Shown: positions 50,302 through 60,880 of the stretch, piece after piece
Position numbering within the stretch: the first letter of the stretch is position 1
How the letters are laid out: each line of letters begins with the position of its first letter
Assembly: GCF_030272615.1 (NCBI RefSeq)
Contig: NC_081415.1
Coordinates: forward strand, 375,057,392-375,121,391
Reading direction: 5' to 3'
Length of the DNA stretch: 64,000 nt
Source: Cryptomeria japonica
Taxonomy: Eukaryota > Streptophyta > Pinopsida > Cupressales > Cupressaceae
Notes under the pieces: model-generated
What the model was told of the DNA's origin: nothing
Database searches by the model: none
The model's input: the letters and a program-made list of their open reading frames with translations, nothing else
Made by a program: the position numbers and the translations under genes

Positions 50302-51263
50302 TGTTGGCAATTGACACTCATCCGATGATTTTCAATGCTTGATTTATGGTCTAGGGTTGTAATTGATGGCAAATCATCTTCGAGATTCAATCCGATAATC
50401 CTAAATCATCTTATCTGGAAGGTAGATTTAAATGGTAGGCAGTTAACCGGTAAAAGGGTATCTAAGTAATATTTTGATCTGGAATGATTTCCGATGATTG
50501 CGGTGTTTTTGGTGATTGTTTTTAAGATCTTGGTGAATGGGAAGATCCTTAGGAAGCGTGTGATTACAATATTTTGGTCCAGTGCTATGTTTTGTTCGAG
50601 ATTGAAATCGACTTGGAGCTACACATTACACTTCTTTTAGCCTCCTTGAAGAAGATTGCTTTTGTGTTAAGACCAAATATATAAGATCGGATTGGTGATT
50701 GGTTTTTGATGTAATACTATTGTGGTGATCCATTTTGGTGCGATTGAGCGTAGTTTCATATGCGCACTTTGCTTATAGATAATCTAGTAGCTGACTGAGA
50801 TAGAGACAGAGTATTTGCAAAGCAAATACAGTTAGAGATTCAGTACTTAACCAGAACTCATTCTTGCATTGTCAGATGCTACTTGAGAGTTCATTTCATT
50901 GTATTTCCTCATTGTAATCAAATTGTAAGTCAGTGAGACTTCCCTAAAGGTTGTAGCCTTCCAGGCAATTGTAATTGAGCAGTGAGCTCTAGGAAGTGAG
51001 CCTGAATGCAAGTGCATTCCCCATCTATGTAATATTTATGTACTCCTGACCATAGTATATGAATATTGTGGGTTCCAGCCCACCATGGTTTTTCCCTTTC
51101 TGGGTTTCCATGTAAAAATTACGGTGTTGTGGATTATTTGTTGCATGTTTAAGTTCTTTTTTGTTATGCATTTGCTAACTGATGGATAAAGAATAAGTTT
51201 GTGGATTTAAATTCTGGTTGATCACTAATTCACCCCCCCTCTCACTGATACCTAATTCTAACA
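50302..51263 (+). repeat. 3' LTR of element G
   Basis: This LTR is 962 bp with TG...CA ends, followed by target duplication CATGA at 51264-51268. It is similar to 31286-32256 throughout, with the largest differences in the first 170 bp. Confidence 0.92.
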
Positions 51264-53870
51264 CATGAAAGCACAATTGTAAAACTTATCATAATCCCAA
51301 ATCATCATTTTCAATCTTGTGCTTCCTAAACACAACTTTTAAGCATCAAAATGTGTGTTTGGAGGAAACAAAAGCTTGAAAATGCAAGTTCTGATTTTGA
51401 ATCCACAGACATGAAAACGCGATTATGAAACTTACCGTACTACCAAATCATCATTTTCAAGCTTGTTCTTCCTAAACTCATGTTTTGAACCATCAAAATG
51501 TGTGTTTGGAGGTAACACAAGCTTGAAAATGTAACTTCTGATTCTGAAGCCATGAACACAAAAGCATGATTATGAAAATTATCATATTCCCAAATCGTCA
51601 TTTTCAAGCTTATCCTTCCTAAACTCAAGTTTTGAAGAATCAAAATGTGTGTTTGGAGGTAACACAAGCTTGAAAATGCAAGTTCTATTTCTGAAGCCAC
51701 AAACATGAAAGCATGATTATGAAACTTATCATACTCCCAAATCATTATTTTAAGCTTGTACTTCCTAAATGTAAGTTTTCAAGCATCAAAATGTGTGTTT
51801 GGAGGTAACACAAGCTTGAAAATGTAAGTTTTGATTCTAAAGCCACAAACATGAAAGCACAATTCTAAAGCTTATTGTACTTCCAAATCATCATTTTCAA
51901 GCTTATGCTTCCTCAACGCAAGTTTTGAAGCATCAAAATGCGTGTTTGGAGGTAACACAAGCTTGAAACTGCCAGTTCTGATTCTGAAGCCACGAATATA
52001 AAAGTGTGATTATGAAACTTATTGTACTCCTAAATCATCATTTTTAAGCTTGTGCTTCCTAAATGCAAGTTTTCAAGCATCAAAATGTGTGTTTGGATGC
52101 ACAACAAGCTTGATAATGCAGGTTCTGAATCCAAAGCCACGAACATGAAAACGTGATTATGAATATGATTGTACTCCCAAATCATCATTTCCATGCTTGT
52201 ACTTCCTAAACACGAGTTTTGAAGCATCAAAATTTGTGTTTAGAGGTAACACAAGTTTGAAAATGCATTTTCTGATTCCCAAGCTTCGAACATGAAAGCG
52301 CGATTATGAAACTTATCATACTCCCAAATCATCATTTTAAAACTTGTGCTTCCTAAACATGTTTTGAAGCATCAAAATGCGTGTTTGGACTTAACACAAG
52401 CCTCAAAATGCAAGTTCTAATTCTGAAACCACAAACATGAAAACATGATTATGAAACTTATCGTACTTCCAAATCAACATTTTAAAGCCCATGCTTCCTA
52501 AACGCAAGTTTTGAAGCATCCAAATATGTGTTTGGAGGTAATACAAGCTTGAAAATGCAATTTTTGATTCTGAAGCCTCAAACATAAAAGCATGATTATG
52601 AAACTTAGCATACTCCCAAATCATCATTTTAAAGCTTTTGCTTCCTAAATGCAAGTTTTGAAGCATCAAAATGTGTGTTTGGAGGTAACACGGGCTTGAA
52701 AATATAAATTCTAATTCCAAATCCACAAACATGAAAGCGCGATTATGAAACTTATGGTACTCCCAAATCATCATTTTCAAGCTTGTGCTTCCTAAACGCA
52801 TGTATTGAAGCATCAAAATGTGTGTTTGGAGGTAACAAAAACTTGAAAATGCATGTTCTGATTCCAAAGCCACGAATGTGAAAGTGCGATTATGAAACTT
52901 ATCGTACTCCCAAATCGTCATTTTAAAGCTTGTGCTTCCTAAACTCAAGTCTTAAAACATCAAAATGTGTGTTTGGTGGTAACACAAGCTTAAAAAAGCA
53001 AGTTTTGATTCTTAAGCTACGAACATGAAAGCGTGATTATGAATTTTCTCATACTCCCAAATCAAAATTTTCAAGCATGTGCTTCGTAAATGCAAGTTTT
53101 GAAGCCTCAAAAGGTGTGTTTGGAGGTAACACAAGCTTGAAAATGCAAGTTGTGATTAAAAACCCAGGGATGTGAAAGTGCGATTATGAAACTTATCATA
53201 CTCCTAAATCATCATTTTCAAGTTTCTGGTTCCTAAACGCATGTTTTGAAGCCTCAAAATGTGTGTTTGGAGGTAACACAACCTTGAAAATGCATGTTTT
53301 GATTCTAATGCCACAAACATAAATGTGCGATTATGAAACTTATCGTACTCCCAAATCATCATTTTCAAGCTTGTGCTTCCTAAACACAAGTTTTGAAGCA
53401 TCAAAATGTGTGTTTTGAGGTAACACATGCTTGAAAATGCAAGTTCTAATTGTGAAGTCGTGAATAGAAAAGCGCAATTATGAAACTTATCATACTCCCA
53501 GATTATCATTTTCAAGCTTGTACTTCCTAAACGCAAGTTTTGAAGCATTAAAATATGTGTTTGGAGCTAACACAAGCTTGAAAATGCAAGTCCTGATTCT
53601 GAATCCAACAACATGAAAGCACAATTATGAAACTTATCATGCTCCCAAATTATCATCTTAAAGCTGGTGGTTTCTAAATGGAAGTTTTGAAGCATCAAAA
53701 TGTGTATTTGGAGGTAACACAAGCTTAAAAATGCAAGTTTTGATTCTGAAGCCACAAACATAAAAGCATGATTATGAAACTTATCATACTCCCAAATCAT
53801 CATTTTAAAGGTTTTGCTTCCTAAATGCAAGTTTTGAAGCATCAAAATTTGTGTTTGTTGGTAACACTAG
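51264..53870. repeat. 147-bp satellite array, block 3 (about 17.7 monomers)
   Basis: This block continues block 2 in phase after the element's target duplication (ACATGA then AAGCAC). Monomers diverge more here than in block 2; for instance the unit near 52347-52395 is shortened. Minus-strand frames of 49-residue repeats reach 181 codons (52403-52948). It ends at GGTAACACTAG, where the copia fragment begins. Confidence 0.93.
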
Positions 53871-54320
53871 TGTTGGTGTAAATAAATATTCATCATGGAT
53901 ATTATTACAACTTATTTAAGTTAACTTAGGATAATGCATCTCTTCGTAGTTTGGAAATGAGACACTTAGGGAAGTGTGCACATAGGGATATATCTTGTAG
54001 GAGAAATTCCACCTTTTGTGGTCTTATTTTGTTGTTACACTCCACATTCGGTGGGTCATCCACCTCTTATGGAATATTATATTATTTCTCCTACCTACCC
54101 CTAGTATTTCTTACCTACCCTTGTTTCTCATTGAGCCACATGTCATGATTGTGTTCTTGTATATTCATATGGCCTTGCTGATATAAGCAGGCTCATATTC
54201 ATTGTATCGGTTAATCCAGTTGATCATTTGTATATTGATGAGAATACTGTTTGTTCTTGTCATTCTTTTGTCTCTCTTTTATGCTTTTCATTGTGCCCTT
54301 GATCTTGGCAAAATCTCACA
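53871..54320 (+). repeat. 5' LTR of the copia fragment
   Basis: A 450-bp sequence from TGTTGGTGTAAATAAATATT to AAATCTCACA, directly followed by the primer-binding site. TATAAGCAGGCTCATATTC near 54180 may hold the promoter. The LTR is about a third of the length of the other copia LTRs in the window. Confidence 0.8.
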
Positions 54321-54332
54321 TGGTATCAGAGC
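54321..54332 (+). promoter_or_regulatory. Primer-binding site of the copia fragment
   Basis: TGGTATCAGAGC directly follows the LTR and perfectly matches the initiator-Met type site. Confidence 0.92.
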
Positions 54333-55746
54333 TATTGGGGCTTCATTGATTGGTTTTGGGAGATATCTTGGAAGGCTTCTATTTTCGGATCTGAGGTTCT
54401 ACATGTTTTGGAAGCATCCTAGAGCATTTTCGACCTTACCAATACGTCTGAGAGGCCATTTCCATAAAAATCGAGTATAAACTCAACCTATTTTGGCGAA
54501 AGTCGAATTTTGGGTGTGGAGGAATTTTTTGTCCAATTCGAGCAGTACGGTATGAAATTTTCGGTTTTTTTTTTTTAAAGAAAAAAATTTCTGAAAATAT
54601 TTTCCAGTTTGAAAAAAAAAAATTGAAGAAAAAAAGGGGGGGCATATTTTTTTTATTTTTAAAAAAGGGTGTTTTCTTTTTGAAAAAAAAGAGAAGAAAA
54701 ATAAAAATAAAAATAAAAAACTCTTTGTTTGGGGGTCCGTAGACACCCCCCCCCCCTCTACCCCCACCATATTCCGCAAGGTTTTTTGCAGGTGTACCAC
54801 GGCGGTTGTTGTGCAGCGGCTTCCTCGACCACAACATCCCTGCAGCAATCCCGGTGGCATCCCTCCCGCTGGCCCCGACGGCCTCTCCGATAGCTACACC
54901 CATCGGGCCTCCGACCCAGCCCCGCCATCCAGCCACCACTGGAAGACCTCTGACCACCGCTAGCCGGGCCCACCTCTGCCTGCCACATCGACAGTCGAGC
55001 CCACCTTTGCCTGCCACATCACCCGCAAGCCCAATCGCCTGCCACATCACCCGTAGGCCCAGTCAGCTGCCACGTCAGCACTTTCTACCTAGTCAATAGT
55101 ACCTTTTGCTCAGTCAGTGCCCAGTCAGCATGTTTTGAAAAATTTTAAGACCCCTCTCCGTTGAGCAGTTTAGATTTTTGGGTCAACTTTGGAGGCTCAT
55201 AACTTGCTCAATTTTGCTCCTTTTTTGGTGCAATATTAATTTATTTGGGTAATGTTTCATGCTCTTCACAGAGGTGTGGTTATTTTCTAATTTTGGTGCA
55301 TAGGTTTTTTATAATTTTTGGATTCTCTCAGTTGTACCTATCCAATCCTTAATTTTGCAACTTCAAAGGCTTCGTTTGAGTTCATACGACCTCCTTTTCA
55401 AGTGCCATTTTTTTTGAAAGTGTATATTTTTTCATATACTTTCATAATATATGATCAGCTTTTAGATATTTTGAGTGGATATTTTACTTTCAGATATTGG
55501 TCTTTTTTGGCCTACTTGGTACTTGTAATTTGCTTGGATCTTAGTTTAGATCTCTTGCATTATTAGTTTGATTCTCCTTTGGCATCATTGAGGCAGTTGT
55601 AAATTTGAAATCAGAAGTCCACTTTGCCATTTTTTGCAAGTGGCCCATTGTACACACACTAAGTATAAAGTGCCAAATCATCATTTTGGGGGGATGTCTT
55701 GTGTGATTATGCCTCTCTTTCCTTGTGGTCTTTCATTTTTGTTGCA
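54333..55746 (+). other. Leader of the copia fragment, with homopolymers and a GC-rich island
   Basis: At 54560-54730 the sequence alternates long T and A runs with a G7 run. At 54746-54760 a run of C follows. Then 54790-55090 is markedly GC-rich (Pro/Ala/Thr-like codons in plus frames, CAGTCAG repeats near its end), in strong contrast to the AT-rich surroundings. No protein domain is recognised, so the ORFs on both strands are taken as non-coding. It fits an element leader. Confidence 0.6.
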
Positions 55747-56113
55747 ATGAGTCCTAATAAATTTTCACCTTTAACTCCACATAACTATGCATCTTGGAAA
55801 ATTAAAGTATGGAGCAAATTAATGGAAAAAGGTCTCACGCATTACATAGATGGAACAATAGCAGCACCGGCTGATCCTAAGACTGATCCTAATGCTCAGT
55901 TAGAATGGCTCACTAATAATTGCATGTCTCTTGGAACTTTGCGTAAGTATGTATCAGATGACCTTATTTTTCACATTGAAAAGTGTACTACAATCAAAGA
56001 GGCTTGGGATATGTTTCAGAAATTGTATGGTCAAGTTGATGAAATTAGAGGTTACAAGATTGACAATGAGCTCACCAACTTGGATCCCAAGAATTTTGAT
56101 ACAATCCAAGATT
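55747..56113 (+). pseudogene. gag: Truncated copia gag start
   Basis: ATG at 55747 reads MSPNKFSPLTPHNYASWKIK, the standard copia gag opening. LMEKGLTHYIDGTIAAPADP, LRKYVSDDLIFHIEKCTTIK and EAWDMFQKLYGQVDEIRG (UBN2 region) follow. An in-frame upstream ATG at 55699 is possible, but the second fits the family better. After NLDPKNFDTIQDL the frame passes into satellite sequence (ILKPILKMQ), which shows where the element was cut. About 120 of the usual 300 or more gag residues remain, without a stop. Confidence 0.85.
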
Positions 56114-58978
56114 TGATTCTGAAGCCAATCTTAAAAATGCAAGTTTTGATTCTGAAGCCATGAACATGAAAGCATGATTATGAAACTTATCATACTACCA
56201 AATAATCATTTTCAAACTTGTGCTTTCTAAACGCAAGTTTTGAAGTATCAAAATATGTGTTTGAAGGCAAAAAAAGCTTGAAAATGCAAGTTCTCATTCC
56301 GAAGCCACTAACATGAAAGGGCCATTATGAAACTTATCATACTCCCAAATCATCATTTTCAAGCTTTTGCTTCCTAAACTCAAGTTTTGATCAAGCATCA
56401 AAATGTGTGTTTGGAGGTAACACAAGCTTGAAAATGGAAGTTTTGATTCTAAAGCCACAAACATTAAAGCGCAATTATAAAACTTATCATACTCCCAAAT
56501 CATTATTTTCAATCTTGTGCTTACTAAACACGAGTTTTGAAGCATCAAAATGTGTGTTTGGAGGTAGCACAAGTTTTAAAATACAAGTTCTGATTCCAAA
56601 GCCACGAACATGAAAGCACGACTATGAAACTTATCGTACTCCCGAATCATCATTTTCAAACTTATGCTTCCTAAAGTCAAGTTTTGATGAATCAAAATGT
56701 GTGTTTGGAGGTAACACAAGCTTGAAAATGCAATTTCTAATTCTAAAGCCACGAATGTTAAACCACAATTATGAAACTTATCGTACTCTTAAATCATCAT
56801 TTTCAGGCTTGTGCTTCCTAAATGCAAGTTTTGAAGAATCAAAATGTGTGTTTGGAGGTAACACAAGCTTGAAAATAGAAATTTTAATTCCAAAGCTATG
56901 AACATTAAAGCACAATTAAGAAACTTATCGTACTCCCAAATCATCATTTTCAAGCTTTTACTTCCTAAACGCAAGTTTTGAAGCATCAAAATGTGTGTTT
57001 GGAGGTAACACAAGCTTGAAATGCAAATTTTGATTCAAAAGCCACAAACATTAAATCATGATTATGAAACTTATCATACTCCCAAATCATCATTTTCAAG
57101 CTTGTGCATCCTAAACACAAGTTTTGAAACATCAAAATGTGTTTTTGGAGGTAACACAAGATTAAAAATGCAAGTTCTGATTCTGAAGCCACAAACATGA
57201 AAGCACTATTATGAAACTTATCATACTCCCAAATCATCATTTTAGAGCTTGAGCTTCCTAAACACAAGTTTTGAAGCATCAAAATGTGTGTTTGGAGTTA
57301 ACACAAGCTTGAAAATGCAAGTTTTGATTCTAAAGTCATGAATATGAAAGCACGATTATGAAACTTATCATACTCCCAAATCATCATTTTCAAGATTGTA
57401 CTTCCTAAATGCATGTTTTGAAGCATCAAAATGTGTGTTTGTAGGTAACGCGAACTTGAAAATGCAAGTTCTTATTACGTAACCACATACATGAAAGCGT
57501 GATTATGAAACTTATCGTACTCCCAAATCATCAATTTCAAACTTGTTCTTCCTAAACACAAGTTTTGAAGCATCAAAACATGTGTTTGAATGTAACATAA
57601 GCTTGAATGTGCAAGTTTGGATTCTGAAACCATGAACCTGAAAGCGTGATTATGAAACTTATCGTACTCCCAAATTATCATTTTCAAACTTGTGCTTCCT
57701 CAATGCAAATTTTGAAGCATCAAAATGTGTGTTTGGAGGTAACACAACCTTGAAAATGCAAGTTCTTCTTCCAAACCCACAAACACGAAAGCATGATTAT
57801 GAAACTTATCTTACTCCCAAATAATCATTTTCATGCTTGTACTTTGAATAAGCAAGTTTTCAAGCATCAAAATGTGTGTTTGGCGGTTACACAAGCTTGA
57901 AAATGCAAGTTCTAATTCCAAAGCCATGAAGATGAAATAATGAGTATGAAACTTATCATACTACTGAATCATCATTTCCAATCTTTTGCTTCCTAAGCAC
58001 AAGTTTTTGTAGCATCAAAATGTGTGTTTGGAGGTAATACAATCTTGAAAATGCAAGTTCTCAATTTGAAGCCACGAACATGAATGTGTGATTACAAAAC
58101 TTATCGTACTCCCAAATCATCAATTTAAATCTTGTGCTTACTAAACGCAAGTTTTGAAGCATCAAAATGTGTGTTTTGAGGTAACGAAAGTTTGAAAATG
58201 CAAGGTTTGATTCTGAAGCCACGAACATGAAAGTGTTGGCAATGGGCCACTGTCCCTCGTGAGGATTCGCAACATGGTTTAATAGCCTCCTATGGATTCT
58301 ATAATTCCAGTGGTTGTATCGGGCTTTGAGAGGTCGATCTTTTGGTGCAACAACAACCCTAGGTTGTAACAGAAAGCACGAGTATGAAACTTATCATACT
58401 CCCAAATCATCATTTTCAAGCTTGTGCTTCTTAAACGCAAGTTTTGTCGCATCAAAATTTGTGTTTGGAGGTAACACAAGCTCGAAAATGCAAGTTCTGA
58501 ATCCGAAGCCATGAACATGAATGTGCAATTATGAAACTTATCGTATTCCCAAATCATCATTTTAAAGCTTGTGCTTACTAAACGCAAGTTTTGAAGCATC
58601 AAAATGTGTGTTTTGAGGTAACATAATCTTGAAAAGGTAAGTTCTGATTCTAAAGCCACATACATGAAAGCAGGATTATCAAACTTATCATACTCCCAAA
58701 TCATCATTTTGATGATTGTACTTCCTAAATGCAAGTTTTGAAGCATCAAAATGTGTGTTTGGAGGTAACACAAACTTGAAAATGTAAGTTCTGATTCTGA
58801 AGCCATGAACATGAAAGCATGATTATGAAACTAATTGTACTCCCAAATCATCATTTTCAAGCTTGTGCTTCCTAAACACAAGTTTTAAAGCATCAAAATG
58901 TGTGTTTGGTGGTAACAAAATCTTGCAAATGCAAGTTCTGATTCTGAATTTGCAAACATTAAAGCGCAATTTTGAAAG
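56114..58978. repeat. 147-bp satellite array, block 4 (about 18.6 monomers)
   Basis: The block starts at GATTCTGAAGCC and continues to GCGCAATTTTGAAAG, where the LINE begins. It is interrupted only by the 138-bp element at 58234-58371. Compared with block 3, about 20 bp of the monomer is missing at the copia fragment junction. Minus-strand frames of 49-residue repeats again occur (58279-58812 spans the mini-element). Confidence 0.92.
58234..58371. mobile_element. 138-bp TG...CA element with 5-bp target duplication
   Basis: The segment starts TGTTGGCAATGGGCCACTG and ends CCTAGGTTGTAACA. GAAAG precedes it (58229-58233) and follows it (58372-58376). Removing it with one GAAAG restores a normal monomer (ACATGAAAGCACG). 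The termini and target duplication are those of LTR retroelements, so it is probably a solo LTR of a TRIM/SMART-type miniature element. It lacks internal coding sequence. Orientation cannot be fixed because both strands begin TGTT. Confidence 0.82.
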
Positions 58979-59158
58979 TTTTTGATTAAGGTAAAATCAG
59001 GTTTTGAAGGGGCCCTGAAACCCTTTACAAGAAGAACTTAAACAGCAAAAGCGATGAGATACAAAAAGGAATAGTCTAATGAAAAGCCAGCAGAAAACCA
59101 AAGAAAACCAGAAAAAGCCCCACAAAGCCAGCAGGCCATCCAGAATCCAGAAGAGATA
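58979..59158 (-). other. LINE 3' untranslated region and tail
   Basis: About 180 bases from the ORF3 stop to the end. The last bases before satellite read TTTTACCTTAATCAAAAA, so the tail is only five A residues. The sequence still has open-frame character, but no domain is recognised. Confidence 0.7.
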
Positions 59159-60880
59159 CTAGTTGATTTTTTCCAGGGTGTTGCTAATTTCATGCAACTC
59201 TTTGATGTTATCCCTGAGATTAGGGATATCCTTTGTAGAAGCAGCCACAACTTTCTTGACACTAGCCCTGGTCCTCTTCACAATGCCACCCACCGGAGTA
59301 GCATCACCACTACCAGTCTGGATAGTCTCTTCATCCAAGTCAAGTTCCACAACTAGTTTTGGAGAGCAGGTATGATCAAGGACCTTAGCAATATCCTCCA
59401 GGTTTTTAGTGATAGTAGAAATGATACTTGAGATAACGGTCATTAGATTTTTCATCACCTCTCTCCCATCTTCCAGTGATATAACCTTATCCTCCATGTT
59501 CTGCTTCCAGTTTATCTACTCTCTGTTTTCATCCTCCCTCTTCATATCTGTATTCTTCCCCTTTTTTTCCAGGTTCTTCAGGAGCTCATAGGTCCATCTG
59601 TCATAATCCATTCTCGCCTTAGAGAGTGTCTTGAGGTTATCCAAGATTAACCCTTTACCCGCATTTTCCTTATCCTCGCTAACCCTATCCTTAGTCAGGT
59701 CCATCTCAAAATCTTTATTCTTTTCCCTCTTGGAATTCGCATCAGTTTCCTCATTATCTTTGAAATCCACTTCCTCCATCGGATGGTTGTTGTCCTTACC
59801 AAGGCAATCACTGAGGATAGGGCTTTCATGACCAGGCTCATTATCACCACTTTCTTCCTCATTACCCAGCTCCTCGTCATTCCAGCTATCTTCACCGTTG
59901 GAGTCATCCGTCTCCATTTTGCTTCTTTCCTTTTCAATTTCCTCTGTTTCCAACCCATGGGCACTTTTCCTTTTTTTGCTAGAGGACGCCTTCTCCTTGC
60001 TAGAGTCTCCTCCTTCCATCTTTCTCTTACCCAGAGAGGTGGAAATCCTCTTGTTTTCCAGCAGGGCAAGGGTTTTGTAATGCTCATAGATGAGTAGCAA
60101 AAGCCTGCAATGGAGAATCGAGCTAGAAGGGTTATTCCTGTGTTTATTGAGGGACCTAGAGAGTGACCTAAAAAGGTAGTAGGGTAGGGATACCTTTTTG
60201 TCGTGTCTGAAATGGTTTAAGAGAACAAAGTGGTAGGTGTGGGCCCTGGAGAAATGGCCTTCAACCATGATGTATTCCATAATTGCATTCAAAACCCAGC
60301 CCCACAGTTTCTTGATATTTGCAGCTTCGTAGGAGCCCCCAGTGGCTTTGCCGATTTTAACCCTCTCTTTCTCTTTCCGCGGGAACAGATTGACCACGTT
60401 GTTGGAGACTTTAAGGTCTCAAAAGAAATTAAGCCCAATGTGGGGCATGCCAATCACAGTAGATATGAGCCCGGCATCCAACTTAAACTTAACTCCATAA
60501 ATTTTAAAGGAGCCATTAGACCAGTTTTCAGAAATCTTGGAAATGGCAAGGTTTACCCTACCTTTGTCATAGTCCACGAGCTTCTCCATGAAGCTGGTGA
60601 GAGAACCCTTTTCCAATTTTGCCCAGACTTTCGGCATCGCTTTCCAAGTCGACGTATTGTCTGGTTCCTCTTGCCTTAGGTCTCCTCCCATCTTCGGATT
60701 CAAGCTATCTGCTCTGTTTCTCTGCAAACTAAGTCCTTCTTTCCCAGTGTTGCTTGAGATTTTGAACCAGGTTACCCACAAAGCGTGTGGCGAATTATTA
60801 ATGATTGTTGGAGATCTGTCACTTTGCCAAGTAATGATGACCTTTCCATCAAGGCATAAATTATTCTTTTTACCTGTCAT
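59159..60880 (-). pseudogene. LINE ORF3, unrecognised protein with acidic middle
   Basis: The ATG at 60880-60878 overlaps the TAA of RNase H in ATGACAGGTAA (60880-60870). The frame runs 574 codons with two in-frame stops: TGA at 60421-60419 after MPHIGLNFF, and TAG at 59518-59516 after REDENRE. Residues about 75-150 contain LVDYDKGRVNLAISKISENW and FKLDAGLISTVIGMP. About 180-265 hold GWVLNAIMEYIMVEGHFSRA, RHDKKVSLPYYLFRSLSRSL and SSSILHCRLLLLIYEHYKTL. KKRKSAHG-type basic signals and a Glu/Asp-rich stretch follow, and a helical tail ends the protein. The layout recalls plant 'putative transposon protein' domains; this is inference. Plant L1 elements usually have two ORFs. Confidence 0.65.

Larger units (their letters stand above)
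31286..51263 (+). mobile_element. Element G: pol-less LTR retrotransposon with nested gypsy element
   Basis: The LTRs at 31286-32256 and 50302-51263 start TGTTGGCAATTGACACTCATC and TTCTAACA closes each. CATGA flanks both outer ends (31281-31285 and 51264-51268), a perfect 5-bp target duplication that proves one insertion into the satellite. An initiator-Met primer site follows the left LTR and the polypurine tract AAAAGGGGAGAT precedes the right LTR. Without the gypsy insertion at about 35.0-47.6 kb the element is about 7.4 kb. It holds ORF1 (coiled coil plus four knuckles) and ORF2 (unrecognised), with no protease, integrase or reverse transcriptase. It is the better-preserved relative of element D. 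Confidence 0.9.
53871..56113 (+). mobile_element. 5' fragment of a Ty1/copia element
   Basis: The order is LTR (53871-54320), initiator-Met primer site, 1.4-kb leader, and the start of gag. At about 56113 the element stops inside gag and satellite resumes. Protease, integrase, reverse transcriptase, RNase H and the 3' LTR are all missing. The LTR and leader differ from those of the other copia elements here, so it belongs to another lineage. Confidence 0.85.

Noticed and set aside
54436-55099. ORFs of 204, 125 and 97 codons on both strands of the GC-rich leader
   Set aside because: Overlapping opposite-strand frames come from base composition and homopolymers; the proteins are low in complexity and without domains.
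59783-60679. Plus-strand ORFs opposite LINE ORF3
   Set aside because: They arise from the complementary strand of the acidic/basic ORF3 and show no domain of their own.
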